Assembly: GCA_002811645.1 (NCBI GenBank)
Contig: PDIP01000038.1
Span: 1 to 64,000, forward strand
Source of the DNA: Corallochytrium limacisporum
Lineage: Eukaryota; Opisthokonta
Length of the DNA: 64,000 nt
Direction: 5' to 3'
The notes under the pieces are model-generated. The model ran no database searches and was not told the origin of the DNA. It saw only the letters and a list, made by a program, of their open reading frames with translations. Positions 40,258 through 50,229 of the stretch are shown one piece after another; the first letter of the stretch is position 1; the number at the start of each line of letters is the position of its first letter. The position numbers were made by a program, and so were the translations under genes.

Positions 40258-41931
40258 CTACTTTGGGGAATTACTGGTCGCAGCCTCCCAATAGGTCTCC
40301 GGCATGGTGACAAACTTGGAGCTCTCAATGACGGTGTCGAGAATTAACACACTGTTGTCGACGATGGTAGTGTTGGGCTCAATATTGTCCAGGCCGTAGG
40401 CTGGCAAGACAATGCTCAACTTGGACTTACCGTCTGGAGTCGTTGCCCCGCTGTCAAACATGTGTGTGGCGGCGGTGCAATACAGGTAGCTACCGCTGTC
40501 AGCTTGGCTTACTTCGTCGGTCACAGCTGCGCGCAGCTGATACTCGTAGTCACTCTGACCAGCCGCGGCATTGCGCAGCAGGTTGGAGGTGTTGGTGTAG
40601 ATGGTGTGAAGCAGAGGTTCAGAAACTGCATCGGGCTGGAACAAGGTCAGTGCAGTATCGCTGCTCATCTCGTCGGTCACAAAGATTGGCTCAGTCACAG
40701 GCATGTCGTAGTCCTCGATCACGGGCATTGACTTGACGACACCAGCAGTATCTAGGCGCGGTGTGGTACCGCTGGTGGACATCAGAGAGCGACCCACCCG
40801 ATGCGCAGGATGAGGTATCAGCTCAGATGAGGAAGCCGGAGATCCACTGCCCGTCATGGCACTATACAGGCCACCGAAACTCAGTGGTATGGCCAGGCCA
40901 AGGAAGCTGACCACGGCAAACAAGGCTACTCGGGCGCGCTTGACACCAGCGCCTGGCCGGCCAAAGCCACCGAGTTCCTCATCAAACTCAAACTCGTCGA
41001 GGTTGCCGACCTGGTCCAGTTGGCGCTTCAGCATGTTGTTTTCAGACCGGCTCTCCTCAAGCTGTTGCTTAAGTTTTTTGTTTTCTGTCTGCACAGCCTT
41101 CAGACGCTTTTCCAGGTTCTCCATGTATGCTTTCTTCTGCAAACGGGAACGAGTGGCAGCTTCGCGATTCTTCATGCGGCGGACTTCCTTCTTGGACAGT
41201 CCCGCAAAGGCCCCGTCGTCGTTCTTTCCGTCTTCATCTCCGCTATGGTTGCCTGCGCCACTACCCAGGGAATGTGATTCCATACCACCACTGCTGGCCT
41301 TACTCGGGGTTTCCGTGTGATCGGCATGGCTGTTCGGCGTTTCCGCCTTGAATGATTCGTCCCCGCTGTGTGAGTCGTCACTATCCGATTTGTTTCCTGT
41401 GCTAGGCTTTCTAGCAATCGATTGTCCCTTGGGCACAATGCTAGGCTTCTGTTTGATCTGGTTCTGCTGCTGCTGTGCCATCATCATGGGCATCATCATT
41501 GCCATCATCTGAGGCCGGAAGGGCATCATGGGCATCTGTCCGCTTTCCATTGCTTTTTTCATTTGCTCCATAGCCTTTGGATCCATGGGTGGCATGGGCA
41601 TATTGGGTGCCATCATCGGCGGGAACATACCCGGCATCATACCCGGCATACCCGGTTGTGCACTATTCCCGTTGGGCTGCGCTGCCGGTTGCTTTGTCAC
41701 TTTTTCGGGTTCGCATCCAGAATCTAGAGGCTCGTTCAGAGGGCTCATTGCACTCTGCGGGGAGCTAATAGAGATAGTGTTTTCCACTTCTCCTTCGTCG
41801 CCAGATTCTTCCAGTAGAGCTAGCAGATCCGTGCCCAGGATATCTGCTGCATTAACATTTTCACTGTCCCGGAAAAAGTCGTCCAGGAACTCCTGGTCCA
41901 CCCCCGGGCAATCGCTCATATCGGCAGACAT
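40258..41931 (-). CDS. Membrane-tethered bZIP transcription factor (ATF6/CREB3-like layout)
   Basis: A 557-residue bZIP protein with one transmembrane segment. An acidic, Ser-rich N-terminus is followed by a Met/Pro-rich stretch at about 95-153. The basic region lies at about 246-269, with the signature N255-REAATRSR263. The leucine zipper spans about 273-308 (LEKRLKAVQTENKKLKQQL). After KRAR, residues 335-357 form one hydrophobic helix (VALFAVVSFLGLAIPLSFGG). About 25 residues into the following part is RSLM (381-384), which fits the site-1-protease pattern RxLx. The 170-residue C-terminal part would lie in the ER lumen. This layout is that of ATF6/CREB3/OASIS factors freed by regulated intramembrane proteolysis, so an ER stress role is inferred. 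The frame extends to 42030 only through GTG. The ATG at 41931 is used, and a second ATG lies at 41919. Confidence 0.88.
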   Translation of the reverse strand: MSADMSDCPGVDQEFLDDFFRDSENVNAADILGTDLLALLEESGDEGEVENTISISSPQSAMSPLNEPLDSGCEPEKVTKQPAAQPNGNSAQPGMPGMMPGMFPPMMAPNMPMPPMDPKAMEQMKKAMESGQMPMMPFRPQMMAMMMPMMMAQQQQNQIKQKPSIVPKGQSIARKPSTGNKSDSDDSHSGDESFKAETPNSHADHTETPSKASSGGMESHSLGSGAGNHSGDEDGKNDDGAFAGLSKKEVRRMKNREAATRSRLQKKAYMENLEKRLKAVQTENKKLKQQLEESRSENNMLKRQLDQVGNLDEFEFDEELGGFGRPGAGVKRARVALFAVVSFLGLAIPLSFGGLYSAMTGSGSPASSSELIPHPAHRVGRSLMSTSGTTPRLDTAGVVKSMPVIEDYDMPVTEPIFVTDEMSSDTALTLFQPDAVSEPLLHTIYTNTSNLLRNAAAGQSDYEYQLRAAVTDEVSQADSGSYLYCTAATHMFDSGATTPDGKSKLSIVLPAYGLDNIEPNTTIVDNSVLILDTVIESSKFVTMPETYWEAATSNSPK

Positions 41932-43737
41932 TGTTAATGATTCCTTAACGGTCCTTCCTTGAAAATGAACTGGCCAATTATTAAACGCAATAGGGATCTC
42001 AAAGAGTCCTTGCTTAATGTCCCATTGCACACTTACTGTTTAAACTGTTCGCTTTTTTCTCTGTAGACAGCGAACCCGATGACTATAAGCAGACACTATG
42101 TGTACCTTCAAATAGCCACCTGTCCGATGTGCTTACATGATTGAAACCTGACACGTAATTTTCAAACACAGAGAATGTTCCATAATACAACAAGATACGC
42201 TTTCAGAATTGGTGGAATGTCACCAAAGCCCATACGGACCCCGCAATACACACAACGCCTTACACCTGTCTTTCAAATCTACTGGCCCCAAGACATTTGA
42301 GACCCTGCGGCTACGAACGCTGCGGGCAAATTATCGGTCCACCCGTGTTGTCAAAACCCAGATTCCGGGCACACGGAGGTCACATAAGCGGAGTACTGAC
42401 TCTATTGGTTTCGTCCTGAGTGTCTTCACATTGGCGGTCTGGGTGTGGAGCTGTCTCCGAACTCTTCTGTTTCTTCGCCCGGCCTTATCGATCGCAAACA
42501 TGGACCCCTTTCCCCTCTTTTGGTCTACTCGATAGGTAATTGAGACGAGCTGTATTGGTTACAACATAGTAGTACATTTAGCATATAAGTATGTGGCGAT
42601 GTTGATGAGGGGGCTGTATGGAGGTATCCGAAAGGTCAGTCGTTCTGCAATGGCGTTAAAGCAGATGTAGACGCGTTTTCCGACGTCGAAACGTTTCACA
42701 TTATCGGAGTACGTCATTATTTTTACTATATTTTAGTATAGAGAATGAGCGAATGTTCAGAATGTAGACGTGTTGCCGGTGGGAACTCGACCAGCTGTGT
42801 GTGCCCCCCTTATCGCGGAACAGATCCCGGAATGGTTACAGTGAGTCGTTTCCCCACCCCATACCTACACTATGATCACATGGCCTGAACAATTTTTCAC
42901 GCGAGCAAAGAGTTTCTCGTCGTTCCAATGAGTCCTACTGACCTCAGAACCTCGGTACATTCACTATGCAATTTCGGATGTCCTGGCAACACTCTCCTTG
43001 GTGTTCCAAATTCGGAAGCCTTTTGGAGACCCCTCAAAATTTTCATTTCTTACTTCAATACTAAATGAATGTACTTTGTCCACTATGATACTGTAAATGG
43101 TACCAGGTCATGTGCCGCTTCCATCGCAGTCACCCTCCCTGGTCAGTCTCCAGTACTGAATGAACCGAAGCTGATGTGGTTTACGCTGATTGGTCGAGAA
43201 GGTTGGCGACGTGGCAATACACTGATACCCTAATAGAGACTATACTTATTGTGAATTAAATCTGGAAGTAGGGCGTTTCCAGTAGTAAATGTACTGCAGA
43301 GGAGGTCTGCGTATACTGAAAGTATAGCTATAGGAGACCATACGGTTTTTGTTCGGATGAGACCGGCACGGTATTGGGGGTAGCCCGGGGTGGGGCACCC
43401 GCGCAACTGTTCACAGTGGCTGGCAGCCTTCGGAGACCGAAAAGAAATCCGGACGGTGTCAATGGAAGTTTTCAATCCAAGCTATTGGCAGTCTTTGTTA
43501 AGAGGTGGGTCTTTCTCTCCCAGTGCGCAGTACTTTGCTATGCTGGTAGAACCCAGGTAGTGTTGACACAGCTCGCCGCGGCGTAAAGGTATTCATGGTG
43601 ATGGTAACATGTTCAGCTAATGGACACGACCAGACTACAAGTCAAAGCGATTGTTCCAGCGAATAGATCGAAGCCCGTGTGACTGCCACCGCGCGTGTGT
43701 GCGGTAAGCTCGAGGCATCTATCATATTCAGCGTAGA
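41932..43737. other. Gene-free divergent interval upstream of bZIP and DNAAF10
   Basis: These 1.8 kb lie between two divergent start codons. No coding region is supported. AT-rich stretches occur near 42715-42745. Copies of the recurrent motif are at 42956-42968 (minus strand) and 43312-43326 (plus strand, perfect inverted repeat). Confidence 0.5.
43312..43326 (+). repeat. Recurrent motif as a perfect inverted repeat
   Basis: TATACT-GAA-AGTATA has perfect 6-bp inverted arms around a 3-base centre. It lies about 410 bp upstream of the DNAAF10 start. The 11-base core TACTGAAAGTA recurs at 17504 and 61405. Confidence 0.5.
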
Positions 43738-44847
43738 ATGCCGTCCGCAATGTCCGATACGAAACCGCAGATTTTTGTTTACACGCAGGAGTCTCTAAAC
43801 TACACAGTTTACGACGCCAAGTGGATCCCATCGTCCGCACGCATCGCGTCTCTGGGTAGCCATGCAAACGGCAAGGGTGCATTACAGATCTATGAGTTAG
43901 ATGGTGCATCGCTTAAGAAGACCATTGAGGCACCCCAACATGCCCAGGCATTCAAGTGCGGTACATTTAAGGCTAGTCGGCTTCGCGACAGATCATTGGC
44001 GACAGGGGATTTTGGCGGAGGTTTGCACGTGTGGGATTTGGAACGCCCGGACGTCCCCATATACGCTGTTGACAAGGCCCACGACCAGATTATCAATGCC
44101 ATCGATGGCTGTGGTGGCATTGTCGGGGCGGGGGCGCCTGAAATCGCTACTTCCGCACGTGATGGTGTGGTAAAGGTGTGGGACACTCGCCAGAGAGACA
44201 AGCCGGTGGCCACAATGCAGGGGACAAACCCCAGCGATGACAGTAAGGATGGTGTACTCACCGTACGTGATGCCTGGTGTGTGGCGTTTGGTGATGCCCA
44301 TGACGTCCATCATCGAGTGGTAGCTGCAGGGTATGACAACGGCGACATTAAGCTCTTCGATTTAGCAAAGATGAGTTTACTCTGGGAGACCAATGTTGGC
44401 AATGGTGTATGCGGCTTAGAATTTGACCGTAGCGATATTGAGATGAACAAATTAGTGGCTACCACTCTGGAAGGCAAGATCATTGTCTTCGACATGCGCA
44501 CAAGGCATCCTGAGGATGGATTCGCAAGGGTAGAGGAGAAGGGGATTCAAGGCACCGTTTGGTCCGCTCGCCATTTGCCATCTAACCGCGACGTATTCAT
44601 GACCACTGGCGGCAACGGCAGTATTTTCCTGTATCGGTATAATTACCCGGATAAACGCAAAAGTAAGGACAAGAAAGGAGTTGATAAAGGAGTCGCGGGA
44701 ACCTTGGAATTGCTGAATAACGCCAAGATCAGTGACCAGCCCGTCAGTACCTGGGACTGGCATCACCAGAAGCCAGGGTTGGCTGTTTGCTCGTCATTTG
44801 ATCAATCTTTCCGCGTGGTTCTTGTTACCCGCACGAATCTGCTGTGA
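43738..44847 (+). CDS. DNAAF10: Dynein axonemal assembly factor 10 (WDR92/Monad)
   Basis: A 369-residue WD40 protein matching WDR92. This protein works with the R2TP/prefoldin-like co-chaperones in cytoplasmic pre-assembly of axonemal dynein arms. The propeller shows SARDGVVKVWDTRQRDKPVA, VAAGYDNGDIKLFDLAKM and NGVCGLEFDRSDIEMNKLVA. TTLEGKIIVFDMRTRHPEDG and the C-terminal VCSSFDQSFRVVLVTRTN follow. These are almost residue-for-residue the family signatures, and length fits (human 357). A second in-frame ATG four codons downstream, at 43750, gives the more typical N-terminus. The family is conserved mainly in organisms with motile cilia, so the organism probably makes a flagellum at some stage. 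Confidence 0.94.
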   Translation: MPSAMSDTKPQIFVYTQESLNYTVYDAKWIPSSARIASLGSHANGKGALQIYELDGASLKKTIEAPQHAQAFKCGTFKASRLRDRSLATGDFGGGLHVWDLERPDVPIYAVDKAHDQIINAIDGCGGIVGAGAPEIATSARDGVVKVWDTRQRDKPVATMQGTNPSDDSKDGVLTVRDAWCVAFGDAHDVHHRVVAAGYDNGDIKLFDLAKMSLLWETNVGNGVCGLEFDRSDIEMNKLVATTLEGKIIVFDMRTRHPEDGFARVEEKGIQGTVWSARHLPSNRDVFMTTGGNGSIFLYRYNYPDKRKSKDKKGVDKGVAGTLELLNNAKISDQPVSTWDWHHQKPGLAVCSSFDQSFRVVLVTRTNLL

Positions 44848-45626
44848 AACCAAAATAGAAACCATAAATGTAGAAGAGAAATCATAGAGAGTCGCTGGCA
44901 AATCGGTGGAGCAATAGCATAGTATGAGTGAGTTTGTACGCGGGAACAATAAAAGGAGGCCGGAGAGTACGTGTGAAAAGTTATGGGCACCCAAGGTTTA
45001 GGTTCATGGACGCTGGTAAATAATCATCCCTGTACCTCATAAGTAAACGCCCTGGAGTTACATCTCGGTGACGCCAGTTGACGGACAATTTCATAGGACG
45101 GCGTCCTAGCTGGCCATCAGGCATGCGTTACCTGTCAAACTTTCTGATTCAAGCAGTCACCACCTTCTACACTATCATAATCTTCCGCAGTAAGTACCAT
45201 CTTCAAACTCGCGCGTCCAATTGCACGAAACCCGTGCGCTTCTGGCGCAGAGCCGAATAGAAACTTGCTGCACATATTCAACAGCGCACGTTACACTCCT
45301 CACCTCCCTCTGGCGGTCGTTCAACGCGCACGCGTTCGGAAGCCCCTGCGCGGGGCGCCGCCCGACCAATTTTTCTCTGAAAATTCGATTGGCGGGGAGG
45401 GTGCACAGATTTGGGTGTAGTGGAATGCCAACTGAACTGGACAGTTGGTGCAGATCACTAATATATGGTATCTCACGTATTGGTATTTGATCCGCCCTCC
45501 GGACCAAAATATGAGTAGCATTTTATAATTGCAATACACACCTTAGATGAAAGTGATTTGAAGGAGATGGTGTAGGTCAGGAAGCACTAGTCCGACCCAA
45601 AGCGGTCACCGCAGTTACAGTACACA
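44848..45626. other. Gene-free interval between DNAAF10 and GCN5
   Basis: A 779-bp interval holding the 3' flank of DNAAF10 and the 5' flank of GCN5, both on the plus strand. A donor-like GTAAGT occurs at about 45190, but I see no convincing branch point and acceptor. No coding region is supported. Confidence 0.5.
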
Positions 45627-47381
45627 ATGGGAAACAATAGCTCTTCAAATCCAAATGGAGAGACCGACGGAGTTGAGAGTCTGTTTGAAAAGGGTCTTGA
45701 TGATCTCAATGCAGCATTTGATGAACCAGAAAGTATACGCATCCAGCAAATTGTCCACAAGCTCCGGGAAGTTGAACACTGTGAACGTAAATCCTTGTTA
45801 AGTACCGTAACGAAGCTTGTCCACAATGACTTGGCCCCCAACTGTTCAGCGAACGAATTCCTGAACCTGATCAAATCTCTGGTGCTATTTCTTGTGGCCG
45901 TTGACTCAGTGAAACCCCCAAGTTTAACGGAATATGTCGAGCTGGCCAGAAAACCACTGGAAGACGATGAGTACGCAGGACTATGGGGCACTTACGTTGG
46001 TCACGGAGACACTCCTGGAGATGAGATATCACTTTGGGATCCTGATACAATTGCATCCACAGACAAAGCAGCGGCTGGACCGCTCACAGATGAACGGCTT
46101 GCGGACGATGGCGCACTGTGCGCCACCGAGGTCTTTCCGGCCAAGTACCTTGCTGTGGTCTGGCCACAGGCAACCAAAACGTTTCGCAGGTACGCAGCAC
46201 TCGACACGGACAACGCGAACGACACCGCCGAGATTCTAGCAGAAGTCCGTCAACGGTTCGTTCCAGACGTGGAGCTGCAGGTAGATGTAGAGGTACCCGT
46301 AGCCACCAAAGGCAGCAAAGGCCACAGGAAGCGTAAGTATGGCGCTCTAGCGTTCTCTGGCATTGCTGAGCGGAAGGTTGACCAAAGCATAGAGCCAGTT
46401 TCGGACTTCAAGATTGTACAAAACGGACGGAAAGCTACTCAAGAGACACTGAAGTGCCTTGTGGGGCTGAGGAATTTATTTGCCAGGCAGCTGCCACAGA
46501 TGGGAAAGGAGTACATAACTCGCACAGTCTTTGACTTCAAGCACAGAAATCTGGTGTTCTTCCGAAACAACCGCATCATTGGCGGAATCTGCTTTCGCGA
46601 ATTTCATGCTCAATCCTTTGCTGAGATTGTATTCTGTGCTATTATGTCGGATGAGCAGGTGAAGGGCTTCGGATCACTGTTGATGAACAACTTGAAGGCT
46701 AGTGTGGCAAGTGGACACATTTGGAATCTGCTCACCTACGCCGACAATGCAGCAGTCGGGTATTTCAAGAAGCAGGGGTTCAGCACGGACATCCAAATGA
46801 GAAAGGATAATTATGTTGGGCATGTCAAAGACTATGAAGGAGGTGTATTGATGCATTGCAAACTGTATCCACATATCCCATACCTTAGTATTAACTCGAT
46901 GCTCAACCAGCAGCTTGAGATCGTTCGGCAGCGCATCGTCGACACTCGGACACGTCACAAAAAGCAAAAGGGACTTGAGCGTCAGAATGGTGAAGCAATC
47001 CATCCAGAGGACATCCCAGGGCTCAAGGAGGCAGGATGGGTGCCGGATCGCAACGCACAAATGGCACGGGCGCAAATTTACCGCAGTATGGCACGAACCC
47101 TGGACGATGTCAAGTCTCACCATCAGGCTTGGCCATTCCGCGAACCAGTCGATACACGCATCGTTGTGGATTACTTGACGTTCATCGAACATCCCATGGA
47201 TCTCTCGACCATGGAAGCCAAGCTCAAAGCCCGCAAGTATCGCGACAAGGAGGCGTTCATCAAGGATATGCAGCTCATATTTGACAACTGCCGACGCTAT
47301 AATGCTCCATCCACTCCGTACTACAAGGCAGCAGATGCCCTGGAACGATACTTCAGGACGAAGCTGCAGCATCTAAAGTGA
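45627..47381 (+). CDS. GCN5: Histone acetyltransferase GCN5/PCAF (KAT2)
   Basis: A 584-residue KAT2 enzyme, the catalytic subunit of SAGA-type coactivator complexes, acetylating histone H3 tails. The N-terminal 250 residues include SLTEYVELARKPLEDDEY and a region with weak resemblance to the PCAF N-terminal domain of animal enzymes. The GNAT domain at about 300-430 has FDFKHRNLVFFRNNRIIGG and FAEIVFCAIMSDEQVKGFGS with catalytic E333 (yeast E173 equivalent). NYVGHVKDYEGGVLMHC and YPHIPYLSI follow. The bromodomain at about 480-580 has WPFREPVD, HPMDLSTM and acetyl-lysine-binding N559 in FDNCRRYN. The ATG at 45627 is the first in frame. The protein starts MGNNSSS, a fit to the N-myristoylation consensus that is unusual for a nuclear enzyme. 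Confidence 0.96.
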   Translation: MGNNSSSNPNGETDGVESLFEKGLDDLNAAFDEPESIRIQQIVHKLREVEHCERKSLLSTVTKLVHNDLAPNCSANEFLNLIKSLVLFLVAVDSVKPPSLTEYVELARKPLEDDEYAGLWGTYVGHGDTPGDEISLWDPDTIASTDKAAAGPLTDERLADDGALCATEVFPAKYLAVVWPQATKTFRRYAALDTDNANDTAEILAEVRQRFVPDVELQVDVEVPVATKGSKGHRKRKYGALAFSGIAERKVDQSIEPVSDFKIVQNGRKATQETLKCLVGLRNLFARQLPQMGKEYITRTVFDFKHRNLVFFRNNRIIGGICFREFHAQSFAEIVFCAIMSDEQVKGFGSLLMNNLKASVASGHIWNLLTYADNAAVGYFKKQGFSTDIQMRKDNYVGHVKDYEGGVLMHCKLYPHIPYLSINSMLNQQLEIVRQRIVDTRTRHKKQKGLERQNGEAIHPEDIPGLKEAGWVPDRNAQMARAQIYRSMARTLDDVKSHHQAWPFREPVDTRIVVDYLTFIEHPMDLSTMEAKLKARKYRDKEAFIKDMQLIFDNCRRYNAPSTPYYKAADALERYFRTKLQHLK

Positions 47382-47735
47382 TTCTATTTCTCAATCGTGC
47401 CGAGCTGCCCGACTTTCTCTTTTAAAGAACTTAGCATTGTATCATGCCAACCCTCTGTAGTCAACCCCTGTGTTGCTCTCTTCCCAACTCCCGCTCCCTC
47501 TAGCGCTCCAACTGCAGACTTTCCGCGCCCAATCGGTGATCGCGGTCACTGGTCCCCCCCTCCAACCACACTGAGAGGTTAGGTGGGGCAGGGGCTCCCC
47601 GGGTGGCGGCGCTTCATCCAAGCGCGGTCCGGTGAGGTGGGCCCCCAGAAACTGTGTACCGTTTTGCAACTTAACAACCGATTTTGTCAGCTTGCGTCTG
47701 GACTGCTATCACTTCGTCCCGCAAGTGGTAAGCCT

Positions 47736-47766
<31 letters not shown>

Positions 47767-48605
47767 CCCCGAGGGTAGTTCAGACCGCGAGGCAAAAGAC
47801 AACAGAGAGCTCCAGCCAAACCCACGTGGAAATTGAGAGAAACGGAATAGGGAAGGGGGGGGGTTTAGGTGGAGAAGAGACAAGGGCGAGCTCGTGAGTG
47901 TCAGTCTAGCTCTTGTTTTCCGAAGTTCTGTCTGCCAGTCAGCAACCTCACACTTTGGGTACCGCCGCCCCAGACACCAACGGACCTGACAGGCAGGTTC
48001 CAGGGCTGCAATGCATCAATTTGGAGAGGCTTGGTGACTGTCAAGATACCGGGGAAACTAGAACCCCCCCCCCCAGCTTTGCCCAGAGAGTACCAAGAGA
48101 ACTGAAAATTCCATTTGTTGCTGGTGCACTGTGCGAGTCTTGTTGTGCTTACGCGACAGACACATGGATGGCTTCGTAGCTCAGCCATTTACTCTTGGGG
48201 CTTTTTGTCGGATACGTGCAAGCCATTTCCTGTAGACATTGTAAGAGGGCACAATGATCCCCTATCACAGCCCTCCCGTACCCGGCATTGAGGGGGTTCG
48301 CTGCGCGCGTTGTCCACTGCCAAGTCACAGTGGGGTTCGAGCGGAGCACAAGAATTAATGGGTTGTTCGTGTAAGTTGGGCTGCTTTGCCGTGTTGTGAA
48401 CCCAGGGTGCGGTGATGGAGTGATGACGATTGGACAGGACAGTACTGTGAACTCCGAGTGCGGGGTATCAAAGACAAAACTGTCCGAGAGATCCGTGTTT
48501 TGTTTCGGTGGTACTTAACTCATTGAAGTTTAATACTCTGATCAAGAGTGCACTCCGTTTGCTCAAGCAAGTATTTTGTTTTCGTAAAGGTTTCATTTTA
48601 TCAAC
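47382..48605. other. Gene-free interval upstream of SHMT
   Basis: These 1.2 kb hold a CA repeat at about 47740-47766 and a C run near 48064-48073. GTAAGT at 48371 could be the donor of a leader intron for SHMT, with branch-like ACTTAAC near 48514, but no acceptor is clear. No coding region is supported. Confidence 0.45.
47740..47766. repeat. CA dinucleotide microsatellite
   Basis: About thirteen CA units in a gene-free interval. It is likely to vary in length between strains. Confidence 0.9.
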
Positions 48606-49991
48606 ATGGATCTCGTTCTGTTGCAGAGCCTCGAGGAGGCCGACCCTGAGGTCTTTGACCTGTGTGAACGGGAAAAGACCCGGCAATACCGCGGTCTGGA
48701 GCTGATTGCTTCTGAAAACTTCACCTCCCGGGCTGTTATGGAGGCCAATGCCAGCGCCTTCACCAACAAGTATTCCGAGGGTCTGCCCGGTCAGCGCTAC
48801 TACGGTGGTAACGAGTACGTCGATGAGATCGAAACTCTGTGCCAAAGGCGTGCCCTGGCTGCCTTCCACCTGGATCCTGAAGAGTGGGGCGTCAATGTCC
48901 AGCCGTACTCCGGTTCCACCGCGAACTTTTCCGTTCTTACCGCTCTGCTGAAGCCCTTCGATCGCCTCATGGGTCTGGACCTGCCCTCTGGTGGTCACTT
49001 GACGCACGGGTACCAGACTGCCAAGAAAAAGATCTCATCTACCTCGATCTACTTCCAGTCCATGCCCTACCAAGTCAACCAGGAGACTGGCTACGTCGAC
49101 TACGAGAAGCTCGAGGAGCACGCCAAACTGTTCCGCCCCAACCTGGTTATCTGTGGCGGCTCTGCTTACCCCCGAGACTGGGACTTCAAGCGCTTGCGCG
49201 ATATTGCTGATCAGCACGGTGCCTACCTGATGATGGACATGGCTCACACTTCCGGTCTGATTGCCACTCAGCTGATGCAAAACCCCTTCGAGTACTGTGA
49301 TGTCGTCACCTCTACCACCCATAAGTCCTTGCGTGGTCCCCGTGCCGGTATCATCTTCTACCGCAAGAACAGCGACCGTGCCAACCTCAAGGGCCTCGAG
49401 ACCCGCGTCAATCAGGCTGTCTTCCCTGCCAACCAAGGTGGTCCTCACAACCATACTATTGCTGCTCTGGCAGTTGCCCTCAAAATGGCTGTCACCCCCG
49501 ATTTCATTGAATACCAGAAGCAGGTAATCAGGAATGCCCAAGTCTTGGCGCAGGCTCTCATGGAGGCTGGCCATCGTTGCATTACCAACGGTACCGACAA
49601 CCACTGTGTGCTCTGGGATGTCCGCCCCAAGGGCCTGACGGGTTCCAAACTCGAAAAGCTGTACGAACTGGCCAGCATCACCCTGAACAAGAACTCTGTG
49701 GTTGGTGATGTCTCCGCTTTGTCCCCTGGTGGTGTCCGTTTGGGCACCCCGGCCCTGACGTCTCGTGGCTTCAAGGAGGAAGAGTTCAAGAAGGTCGCTG
49801 CTTTCCTGCTCCGGGGAATTGACATTGCTCTGGAGATCCAGGCTGAGTACGGCAAGATGCTCAAGGACTTCGTTAAGGGACTGAACGGCAACTCCAAGAT
49901 TGCTGCCCTAAAGGAAGAGGTCGAGGAATTCGCTGGCCGGTACCAGATGCCCGGATTCGATGTCAAGGCCCTTAAGTACAGCCAGAACTAG
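48606..49991 (+). CDS. SHMT: Serine hydroxymethyltransferase, cytosolic type
   Basis: A 461-residue PLP enzyme that interconverts serine and tetrahydrofolate with glycine and methylene-tetrahydrofolate, feeding one-carbon metabolism. Conserved stretches are [17 protein letters not shown] (33-49), [19 protein letters not shown] (56-74), [13 protein letters not shown] (124-136) and [10 protein letters not shown] with D211 and H214. [12 protein letters not shown] carries the PLP-binding K240. The usual SGSPANF is SGSTANF here. No targeting peptide precedes the conserved start, so the cytosol is the likely site. Codons are highly biased, pointing to strong expression. The ATG at 48606 fits the family start. 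It converges with the prephenate-dehydratase-like gene, with 238 bp between stop codons. Confidence 0.97.
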   Translation: MDLVLLQSLEEADPEVFDLCEREKTRQYRGLELIASENFTSRAVMEANASAFTNKYSEGLPGQRYYGGNEYVDEIETLCQRRALAAFHLDPEEWGVNVQPYSGSTANFSVLTALLKPFDRLMGLDLPSGGHLTHGYQTAKKKISSTSIYFQSMPYQVNQETGYVDYEKLEEHAKLFRPNLVICGGSAYPRDWDFKRLRDIADQHGAYLMMDMAHTSGLIATQLMQNPFEYCDVVTSTTHKSLRGPRAGIIFYRKNSDRANLKGLETRVNQAVFPANQGGPHNHTIAALAVALKMAVTPDFIEYQKQVIRNAQVLAQALMEAGHRCITNGTDNHCVLWDVRPKGLTGSKLEKLYELASITLNKNSVVGDVSALSPGGVRLGTPALTSRGFKEEEFKKVAAFLLRGIDIALEIQAEYGKMLKDFVKGLNGNSKIAALKEEVEEFAGRYQMPGFDVKALKYSQN

Positions 49992-50229
49992 ACGATCTTC
50001 TCTGTCCTTTTTGACACACCGGGAGAGCCCGTGTTCCCCAAAACTGCACGAGACAATGATTTTGTTCTCTTTGACCAGTATGTAACATTTGATCGTATAC
50101 CATCCTTCTGTAGTTTCCTAAAAGTTTCTGCTTTGAAAACATAAATGAGCTTTATACAACATGATACCATAAAGGAGGTATTTCTTCCTTCGTAACAGTG
50201 ATGGATTGGTGATGACTTCTACGAGGTAC

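Noticed and set aside
41932-42030. Upstream extension of the bZIP gene by 33 codons
   Set aside because: It begins at GTG. The first in-frame ATG is at 41931.
48165-48245. tRNA-like A-box (TAGCTCAGCC) near 48176
   Set aside because: No B-box such as GGTTCRANNCC follows at the right distance and no cloverleaf can be drawn.
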